DNA of 12,459 nt from the NCBI GenBank assembly GCA_031258615.1, contig JAIRMP010000172.1:1-12459 (forward strand), written 5' to 3'. A program made the translations under genes and the position numbers. Positions 6,813-12,459 of the stretch are shown here, one piece after another. Source of the DNA: Spirochaetaceae bacterium. Lineage in GTDB: Bacteria > Spirochaetota > Spirochaetia > Treponematales > Breznakiellaceae. Each line of letters starts with the position of its first letter. The first letter of the stretch is position 1. The notes under the pieces were generated by a model. That model ran no database searches, was not told the origin of the DNA, and saw nothing but the letters and a program-made list of their open reading frames with translations.

Positions 6813-8189
6813 ATGTTATTACGGCACACGCCAAAAGAAATTACCGAACGCGGCGCTTTGACCATAAACCCGGCCAAAACCTGCCAGCCTGTGGGGGCCA
6901 TGTACGCCGCCCTGGGGGTGCACAGGTGCCTGCCCCACAGCCACGGTTCCCAGGGTTGCTGCGCCTACCACCGCAGCGCCCTCACCAGGCATTATGACGA
7001 GCCTATCATGGCTTCCACATCTTCTTTCACCGAGGGGGCTTCGGTTTTCGGCGGGATGGCGAACCTGTTGGAATCTATCAACAATATCTTTACCCTGTAC
7101 GACCCGGACATCATAGCGGTGAACACCACCTGCCTTTCGGAGGTGATCGGGGACGACCTCAACCAGATTATCAACCGGGCGGTCTCGGAAAACAAAATAC
7201 CGGCGGGGAAGACCGTGCTGTACGCCTCTACCCCAAGTTTCAAGGGTTCCCATGTTACAGGTTACGCCAATATGCTCGCGGCTCTGGCGCGGCATTTCGC
7301 AAAAAATACGGGGAACAGGAACGGGGACATCACAATTCTGCCCTCTTTTATCGAACCCAGCGACATGGCGGAGATAAAACACATACTCTCAGGGATGGGG
7401 ATAGCGTATATCATGTACCCCGATACTTCCGGGGTGGTGAACGCCCCGATGGACGGCGCGTTCCGTATGTATCCCAAAGGCGGGGCTCCACGGGAAAAAA
7501 TTATCCGCTCAGGGGATTCCCGCTGCGCGCTGGCCCTGGGCCGGGCGGGGACTCTTGAGGCCGCACGGCTACTGGACACCAAATGCAAGGTCAGGACTGA
7601 GGTCTTGGAGCTTCCCATAGGGATCAGCGCTACGGACAACTTTGTCGAAACGCTGATCAGGACGGCGGGGGTAACGGTTCCGGAAAGCCTCAATGTTGAG
7701 CGGGGACGGCTGGTGGATGTGCTTTGCGACAAGGCGCAATATGTCTACGGCAAGAAGGTTTCCATCATGGGGGACCCAGACATCCTTCTCGGCCTGGCCC
7801 GCTTCTGCGCGGACGCGGGAATGAGGATACTCCACATTGTAAGCGGCACTCCGGCGGGGGCGGAATGGGAGAAGCTGATAAAGGAAATAGCCGGCCCGGG
7901 CGTGGTGGTAAAGACGGGAGCGCAGGCGGATCTCTTTTACCTGCACCAGCTCATTCAGAACAACAAGCCGGACATCCTTTTTGGAAACACATACTGCAAG
8001 TACATAGCGCGGGACATGGACATCCCGCTGATCCGTACCGGATTTCCGATTTATGACCGCGTAGGCCACTCCTACTTCCCGATAACCGGCTACCGGGGCG
8101 GCCTCCACCTGCTTGTAAGAATTCTGGATGCCGTGATGGACCGCATGGACCGGGACTCCCCTGAGGAAAGTTTTGAACTGGTGATGTAA
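6813..8189 (+). CDS. nifK: Nitrogenase molybdenum-iron protein beta chain NifK
   Basis: NifK is the beta subunit; it shares the P-cluster with NifD and gives the docking surface for NifH. P-cluster ligands are C24 (NPAKTCQPVGA), C49 (HGSQGCCAYHR) and C107 (NTTCLSEVIGDD). S142 in TPSFKGSHVTG matches Av Ser188, the redox-switchable ligand. The second cysteine next to C49 is unusual relative to Azotobacter, where Val is present. The length is 458 residues, lacking the N-terminal extension of about 50 residues found in Azotobacter NifK, as in clostridial forms. In those, the long NifD and short NifK go together, consistent with this pair. The start has AGGAG (6802-6806) at good spacing. In the 37-base gap after nifD there is a tiny stem, CCGC-CCG-GCGG, followed by TTTT (about 6778-6792), too weak to call a terminator. 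Confidence 0.97.
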   Translation: MLLRHTPKEITERGALTINPAKTCQPVGAMYAALGVHRCLPHSHGSQGCCAYHRSALTRHYDEPIMASTSSFTEGASVFGGMANLLESINNIFTLYDPDIIAVNTTCLSEVIGDDLNQIINRAVSENKIPAGKTVLYASTPSFKGSHVTGYANMLAALARHFAKNTGNRNGDITILPSFIEPSDMAEIKHILSGMGIAYIMYPDTSGVVNAPMDGAFRMYPKGGAPREKIIRSGDSRCALALGRAGTLEAARLLDTKCKVRTEVLELPIGISATDNFVETLIRTAGVTVPESLNVERGRLVDVLCDKAQYVYGKKVSIMGDPDILLGLARFCADAGMRILHIVSGTPAGAEWEKLIKEIAGPGVVVKTGAQADLFYLHQLIQNNKPDILFGNTYCKYIARDMDIPLIRTGFPIYDRVGHSYFPITGYRGGLHLLVRILDAVMDRMDRDSPEESFELVM

Positions 8190-8233
8190 GAAAACGGGCG
8201 CGGCAGCGCGAGGAGTAATGGAGAACGGTTGAT

Positions 8234-9589
8234 ATGACGGAAGTGTTGGAAGCAAGAAAAAAACAGGTGCTGGTGAAGGGCAGGGACGAATTCGCGCTGG
8301 AATGTGAGAAGGCCAGCGTCGCCGGCTCTGTGAGTCAGCGGGCCTGCGTGTTCTGCGGCTCGCGGGTGGTGCTGTACCCAATAGCGGACGCGCTGCACCT
8401 GATCCACGGGCCTATAGGCTGCGCGGCCTACACGTGGGAACTGCGGGGGAGCCTTTCCTCCGGGCCGGAACTGCACCGCTTGAGCTTTTCTACCGATTTG
8501 CGGGAGACGGACGTGATTTACGGGGGCGAGAGGAAACTCTACGCCGCCCTGTCAGAGCTTATCGCCGCTTATCGGCCCCGCGCCGCCTTTGTATACTGCA
8601 CCTGCATCATCGGCCTTATCGGCGACGATGTGGACGCCGTATGCCGGCGCTCCGAATCTGAGTGGGGCATACAGGTTATCCCGGTACATTCGGAGGGCTT
8701 CAAAGGCACCAAGAAGGACGGCTACAAGGCCGCCTGCGAAGCGCTGTTCGCCCTCACCGGCAAAGACAGCGCCGCTCCGGTTCCAAAGTTCGGTATCAAC
8801 ATACTGGGGGAATTCAACCTGGCCGGCGAGACCTGGATCATCAAGGATTACTACCGGCGCATGGGCGTCGATGTCGTTTCCTGTATTACCGGAGACGGCA
8901 GGGTAGACGAAATCGGCGGGGCGCACCGGGCCCGCCTCAATGTGGTTCAATGCTCAGGTTCCATGACTTTCCTGGCAAAGATGATGAAGGAACGGTACGG
9001 CATCCCGTTTATCCGGGTTTCTTACTTCGGCATTGAGGATTTAAGCAGGGCTCTCTACGATGTGGCGGAATTTTTCGGCGATGAGTCCCTTATTGAAAAC
9101 ACGAAAAACCTTGTCCGGCAGGAAGTTTCCGCCCTGCTCCCCAAGCTGACGGGATTCAGAAAAGACCTTGAAGGGAAAAAGGCCGCCGTGTATGTGGGCG
9201 GCAGTTTCAAGGCTTTTTCGATGGTAAAGGCGCTGCGCCACCTGGGAATGGAGACGGTGGTGGCCGGTTCCCAGACGGGTTCCCCTGAGGATTACGAGTA
9301 CTTAAAGGAGATTACCAATGAGGGAACTATCATCCTTGACGACACGAACCCGCTTGAGCTTTCAGGGTTCATCCTGGAAAAGGGGGCAGACCTTCTTATC
9401 GGCGGCGTGAAGGAACGCCCCATCGCGTACAAGATGGGCATAGGCTTCTGCGACCACAACCACGAGCGCAAGGAGGCCTTGGCCGGCTTTGAGGGGATGC
9501 TCAACTTTGCCCGTGAAGTCCATAGCTCGGTAACGAGCCCGGTGTGGAAGTACGCGCCGGCCCGGAACAGGGCGGGAGGCAGGGGATGA
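8234..9589 (+). CDS. nifE: FeMo-cofactor scaffold subunit NifE
   Basis: NifE is the NifD-like subunit of the NifEN scaffold, on which NifB-co is converted to the FeMo-co precursor before transfer to NifDK. It has 451 residues. Visible marks are SQRACVFCGSRVVLYPIADA (C38, C41), LIHGPIGCAAYTWE (C63), CTCIIGLIGDDVDAVC (C124), HSEGFKGTKKDGYKAAC at about 163-179 and GINILGEFNLAGETW. The NifD residues H442 and the HSYDY motif are absent; the corresponding place reads IGFCDHNHERKEALAGFEG, as expected for NifE. This separates it from a second nifD. TGGAG lies about 10 bases before ATG 8234; the ATG at 8219 runs straight into a stop. The gene overlaps nifN by ATGA. The last about 20 residues are basic and Gly-rich, coinciding with the nifN ribosome site. 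Confidence 0.95.
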   Translation: MTEVLEARKKQVLVKGRDEFALECEKASVAGSVSQRACVFCGSRVVLYPIADALHLIHGPIGCAAYTWELRGSLSSGPELHRLSFSTDLRETDVIYGGERKLYAALSELIAAYRPRAAFVYCTCIIGLIGDDVDAVCRRSESEWGIQVIPVHSEGFKGTKKDGYKAACEALFALTGKDSAAPVPKFGINILGEFNLAGETWIIKDYYRRMGVDVVSCITGDGRVDEIGGAHRARLNVVQCSGSMTFLAKMMKERYGIPFIRVSYFGIEDLSRALYDVAEFFGDESLIENTKNLVRQEVSALLPKLTGFRKDLEGKKAAVYVGGSFKAFSMVKALRHLGMETVVAGSQTGSPEDYEYLKEITNEGTIILDDTNPLELSGFILEKGADLLIGGVKERPIAYKMGIGFCDHNHERKEALAGFEGMLNFAREVHSSVTSPVWKYAPARNRAGGRG

Positions 9590-11004
9590 CGGAGCTGACT
9601 CATTCCCCTGCCGCCAGCTTTACCAGCGCGAGAAACGCCTGCAAGCTCTGCGCGCCTCTTGGGGCCTGCGTGGTTCTGCGGGGCATTGAGGGCTGCATAC
9701 CGCTGATTCACGGTTCACAGGGTTGTTCCACCTATATACGGCGCTATACGATCAGCCATTTCAGGGAACCTATGGACATTGCCTCGTCCAACTTTGTCGA
9801 AGCCGCCGCCATTTTTGGCGGCAGGGACAATCTCTTTACCGCGCTGGACAATGTGTCCCGCTCGTACCGGCCCCAGGCTGTCGGCGTTACTTCCACCTGT
9901 CTTTCCGAAACGATGGGCGAAAATGTCCCGCTGTACCTGAAGCAGTACGAGGCGGAACGGGCGCTGGGGCGGCGGAATAACGGCGGTTGTAACCCGGCGG
10001 TATTCTACGCCTCTACCCCAAGTTACCGTGGTACCCACATGGACGGTTTCCATGAGGCGGTGTGGGGCGCCGTTACCGCCTTTGCCGGGACGGACGACCT
10101 GATCGGCGGGCCGGAGCCGGCGGCCGGTGAAGGCGGCGGGAGGGTGAACCTTATCGCCGGTCTTGTTTCCGCCGCCGACCTGCGGGAACTGCGCGCCATG
10201 CTGGAATCCTTAAGCGTTCCCTATACCCTGCTGCCTGACTATTCCGAGAGTCTTGACGGCCCTGTTTGGGAGACGTATCAAAAACTTCCGGCCGGTGGGA
10301 CAGCACTGGAGGATATACGGCGTATGGACAGGGCGGCGGGCACCCTGTACCTGGGAACGCCGCCGGGAAAGGACGCGGGGGCGTGGCTTGCGGAAACAAA
10401 AGGGGTTCCGCTGTTTCGCCGGGAGCTTCCTATAGGCATAGAAAACTGCGACGCTTTTTTCGAAGCGTTGGAGCGTATAAGTGGGCGGGAGATGGGTGAG
10501 CCTCTGGCCAAAGAACGGGGCAGGCTGATTGACGCCTACATAGACGGCCACAAGTACGTGAACGGCAAGCGGGCGGTGATCTACGGGGAGGCGGATTTTG
10601 TCTGCGCTCTCGCCTCTTTTCTGGATGAAATCGGAGTTGTACCGGTGATCGCGGCAACCGGCGCGGATGATCCGGGCCATGCGTTTGAGAGACGCATTGG
10701 GGCTGTCCTGAAAAACTGCCGCGAGAAAGTCGAAATTCTTGCCGGCGGGGATTTTGCTTCCATACTGGAAAGAGCGCTGGAATTGAAGCCGGATTTTGTG
10801 ATGGGAAACAGCAAGGGGCTCTATCTTTCCCGCGGCCTTCACATTCCGCTGGTACGCTGCGGCTTCCCCATACATGATCGCATCGGCGGCCACCGTATCC
10901 TGCATCTGGGCTACCGGGGCGCCCTCAATCTCTTTGACCTTATCTGCAACGCCCTGATGGAGGCGGCGCAGAATAGGCATGACAAGGGTTACACGTACCT
11001 TTGA
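9586..11004 (+). CDS. nifN: FeMo-cofactor scaffold subunit NifN
   Basis: NifN is the NifK-like partner of NifE. It has 472 residues starting MTELTHSPAA. NACKLCAPLGACVVLRGIEG (C19, C22, C28), LIHGSQGCSTYIRRYTISHF (C47), STCLSETMGEN (C105) and ASTPSYRGTHMDGFHEAV are the NifN forms of the NifK motifs. The C-terminal segment, CGFPIHDRIGGHRILHLGYRG, matches the NifK/NifN end. An in-frame GTG at 9544 would add 14 residues, but ATG 9586 has a strong ribosome site (GGGAGG, 9574-9579) and shares ATGA with the nifE stop, suggesting coupled translation and a 1:1 NifE:NifN ratio. A Gly/Pro/Ala-rich stretch at about residues 165-190 looks like a flexible linker. It is a separate gene, not fused to nifB or nifE. 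Confidence 0.94.
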   Translation: MTELTHSPAASFTSARNACKLCAPLGACVVLRGIEGCIPLIHGSQGCSTYIRRYTISHFREPMDIASSNFVEAAAIFGGRDNLFTALDNVSRSYRPQAVGVTSTCLSETMGENVPLYLKQYEAERALGRRNNGGCNPAVFYASTPSYRGTHMDGFHEAVWGAVTAFAGTDDLIGGPEPAAGEGGGRVNLIAGLVSAADLRELRAMLESLSVPYTLLPDYSESLDGPVWETYQKLPAGGTALEDIRRMDRAAGTLYLGTPPGKDAGAWLAETKGVPLFRRELPIGIENCDAFFEALERISGREMGEPLAKERGRLIDAYIDGHKYVNGKRAVIYGEADFVCALASFLDEIGVVPVIAATGADDPGHAFERRIGAVLKNCREKVEILAGGDFASILERALELKPDFVMGNSKGLYLSRGLHIPLVRCGFPIHDRIGGHRILHLGYRGALNLFDLICNALMEAAQNRHDKGYTYL

Positions 11005-11020
11005 GCGGCGGTAAAACGGC

Positions 11021-12313
11021 ATGACGGAAGACGCTATGACAAACCAAAAAAAAATGGACGAGGGGCACCCCTGTTTTAACAGCGAGGCCCGGCACAGCGC
11101 CGCCAGAATACACCTGCCTGTGGCGGAAAAATGCAATATCCAGTGCAATTTTTGCAGCCGTAAGTACGACTGCGTGAATGAAAGCCGCCCCGGTGTTACA
11201 AGCGCGATACTGTCTCCCGTCCAGGCCCTGGCCTATCTCGATCTGGTGATGAAAAAGATGGAGGGCAGGACGCCGCTCTCCGTTATCGGCATTGCCGGAC
11301 CCGGCGATCCGTTTGCCAACCCCGAAGAAACGCTGACAACGCTGGAACTGGTCAGGGAAAGGCATCCCGAAAAGACGCTGTGCCTCGCGACCAACGGCCT
11401 GGCTGTGGCCGAACACGTGGAAAGGCTTTCACGGCTCAAAATTTCCCATGTTACCGTAACGGTCAACGCTGTTGAGCCTGCAATCGGTGAAAAGATATAT
11501 GCGTGGGTCAGGTACGGCCCCCGCGTGTACAGGGGCGCGGAGGCCGCCGCTCTTCTGCTTGAACGGCAGACGGATGGAATAAAACGGTTAAAATCCCTCG
11601 GTATAACGGTGAAAATCAATACGGTAATCATACCGGGGATAAACGAGGAGCACGCGGCGGCGGTGGCGCGGTACTGCGCCGGACTGGGTGCGGACATACA
11701 GAACTGCATCCCGCTGATGCACGCGGAGGGTTCAGCCTTTGCCGTCATCCCCGGCCCGCCGGCGGATAAGGTGTCCGCAATCCGCTCTGAGGCGGGGAAG
11801 TACCTCAGACAGATGTCGCACTGTGTACGCTGCCGGGCGGACGCGGCCGGACTGATCGGGGAAGAGCATGGCAAGGACCTCATCCGGCTGCAGGAAGAGG
11901 CTGCCCGCCCCAAACCAAGCAGGGAAAGGCCCAACCTGGCGGCGGCCTCTATGGAGGGGCTTTTCGTGAACCGCCATCTGGGGGAGGCCGCCTGGTTATG
12001 GGTGTTCGGCCAGGACAACGGAAAACCGGTGTTTCTGGAGCAGCGCCCCACCCCGGTACCGGGAACAGGCGACAGGCGCTGGGAAGACCTTGCCCGCGGC
12101 TTACCGGACTGCTTCGCGATCCTCGTCTCAGGCTGCGGCGCCGCGCCCAAACGGATTCTGGCGGCCAACGGCATAACGGTAATCGCCGGGGAGGGGCTCA
12201 TAACCGAAACCGCCGGCTCCCTGTTTTCAGGCCGCGGCTTTCCGCGTATCTACGCCCTCCGCTGCGGAGTGGGCGTGGACTGCGGCGGCACCGGCTCAGG
12301 CTGCGGCGCATAG
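11021..12313 (+). CDS. nifB: NifB-co synthase: radical SAM protein with C-terminal NifX-like domain
   Basis: NifB uses S-adenosylmethionine to fuse two [4Fe-4S] units around a carbide, making the 8Fe core (NifB-co) passed to NifEN. The radical SAM motif is C38-x3-C42-x2-C45 in EKCNIQCNFCSRKYDC, preceded by HPCFNSEARHSAARIHLPVA and followed by VNESRPGVTS, the NifB signature. IAGPGDPFANPEETL at about 91-105 belongs to the SAM-binding sheet, and SHCVRCRADAAGLIGE (C268, C271) supplies further cluster ligands. Residues about 305-415 form a dinitrogenase iron-molybdenum cofactor (NifX/NafY-type) domain, which binds cofactor precursors. The tail is Gly/Cys-rich (C416, C421, C428). At 430 residues it is the two-domain form rather than the short archaeal NifB. 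Two starts are possible: ATG 11021, and ATG 11036, which has the better ribosome site (GGAAG, 11026-11030); the N-terminus differs by five residues only. It lies 16 bases after nifN and is the last operon gene. Confidence 0.95.
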   Translation: MTEDAMTNQKKMDEGHPCFNSEARHSAARIHLPVAEKCNIQCNFCSRKYDCVNESRPGVTSAILSPVQALAYLDLVMKKMEGRTPLSVIGIAGPGDPFANPEETLTTLELVRERHPEKTLCLATNGLAVAEHVERLSRLKISHVTVTVNAVEPAIGEKIYAWVRYGPRVYRGAEAAALLLERQTDGIKRLKSLGITVKINTVIIPGINEEHAAAVARYCAGLGADIQNCIPLMHAEGSAFAVIPGPPADKVSAIRSEAGKYLRQMSHCVRCRADAAGLIGEEHGKDLIRLQEEAARPKPSRERPNLAAASMEGLFVNRHLGEAAWLWVFGQDNGKPVFLEQRPTPVPGTGDRRWEDLARGLPDCFAILVSGCGAAPKRILAANGITVIAGEGLITETAGSLFSGRGFPRIYALRCGVGVDCGGTGSGCGA

Positions 12314-12341
12314 CCGCGCGTAACCGGCCTGTTTTATAGAG

Positions 12342-12386
12342 AATGAACCGCCCCGCCGCAGAGCGGCGGGGTATCTTGTAAGCGTT
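12342..12386 (+). terminator. Right copy of the bracketing repeat; likely nif operon terminator hairpin
   Basis: CCCCGCCGC (12351-12359) and GCGGCGGGG (12363-12371) form a perfect 9-bp stem with loop AGA, 37 bases after the nifB stop. No T-run follows (tatcttgt), so factor-independent termination is uncertain. The flanks aatgaaccg and tatcttgtaagcgtt are shared with the inverted copy at 3016-3076, showing that it is a member of a repeat family. It may serve as a terminator here by position. Confidence 0.6.
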
Positions 12387-12459
12387 GCATTATTTACGCG
12401 GTTCGTTCCGTAAGGAAATTTATAATAGTGAGGGTCTACTACCAATTTTTTGTTGATGT
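12387..12459. other. Downstream flank, no gene seen
   Basis: The sequence becomes AT-rich after the nif operon. It contains TTCC-GTAA-GGAA (about 12406-12417) and a TATAAT at 12421-12426, but no matching -35 at normal spacing. A following gene may begin beyond the window. Confidence 0.3.

Noticed and set aside
5135..8189. Alternative nitrogenase (Anf or Vnf) instead of Mo type
   Set aside because: There is no delta-subunit gene (anfG/vnfG) between the alpha and beta genes, and nifE/nifN/nifB with nifI1/nifI2 fit the Mo enzyme.
8234..9589. Second copy of nifD
   Set aside because: It lacks the FeMo-co histidine motif (HSYDY) and has the NifE motif SQRACVFCGSR, so it is the scaffold subunit.
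10210..11148. 312-residue - strand frame across nifN and the nifB start
   Set aside because: Antisense shadow of two recognised genes, with no family signature and no ribosome site consistent with expression.
11233..12201. 322-residue - strand frame opposite nifB
   Set aside because: Serine/proline-rich shadow of nifB codons; no motif.
12421..12426. TATAAT near the right edge as promoter of a following gene
   Set aside because: No acceptable -35 element at 16-18 bases upstream, and the gene that would follow is outside the window.
1..12459. CRISPR arrays, tRNA or rRNA genes
   Set aside because: No regularly spaced direct repeats, tRNA-like cloverleaf or rRNA-like sequence was noticed on either strand by reading.

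Overview
The window holds a complete, compact molybdenum-type nitrogenase operon, nifH-nifI1-nifI2-nifD-nifK-nifE-nifN-nifB (3474-12313, all on the + strand). To its left lie about 3 kb of decayed genes and mobile-element remnants. The gene order, the two PII-like nifI genes between nifH and nifD, the long NifD with an internal insertion, the short NifK and the NifB fused to a cofactor-carrier domain belong to the cluster II/III nitrogenases of anaerobes (clostridia, methanogens, sulfate reducers, termite-gut spirochaetes). A broken gene on the left encodes a repetitive 'ETDRKF' type N-terminus that I associate with Treponema genomes. A Treponema-like spirochaete is therefore my best guess, but it is an inference and no marker gene here settles it.

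Layout. 1-719: the end of an IS66-family (transposase-only type) element on the - strand, its transposase broken by a frameshift. 787-1027: a 241-bp element with 30-bp inverted ends and nested inner repeats, without a transposase; it looks like a non-autonomous or deleted IS21-like element. 1069-1454: a hybrid reading frame that starts as a small nucleotidyltransferase and continues as the tail of a flavodoxin-like protein, with a frameshift. 1694-2875 (-): an FkbM-type methyltransferase pseudogene with an unrelated coiled-coil N-terminus and an in-frame stop. 3016-3473: nif control region with a near-perfect sigma-54 promoter at 3407-3422. 3474-12313: nif operon. 12342-12386: a GC-rich hairpin that is an inverted copy of the repeat at 3016-3076.

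How it works together. NifH (Fe protein) feeds electrons to NifDK (MoFe protein). NifB makes the NifB-co iron-sulfur core and NifEN matures it to FeMo-co. NifI1/NifI2 form the 2-oxoglutarate- and ATP-responsive complex that switches NifDK off when ammonium is present. The genes are tightly packed (two ATGA stop/start overlaps, other gaps of 16-64 nt). Together with one sigma-54 promoter, this suggests a single transcript with a stem-loop after nifH. nifV, nifS, nifU, a separate nifX and molybdate transport genes are absent from the window.

The nif genes belong to known families. The less ordinary parts are the inverted repeat pair bracketing the operon, the small element with IS21-like ends, the two chimeric pseudogenes and the promoter architecture.
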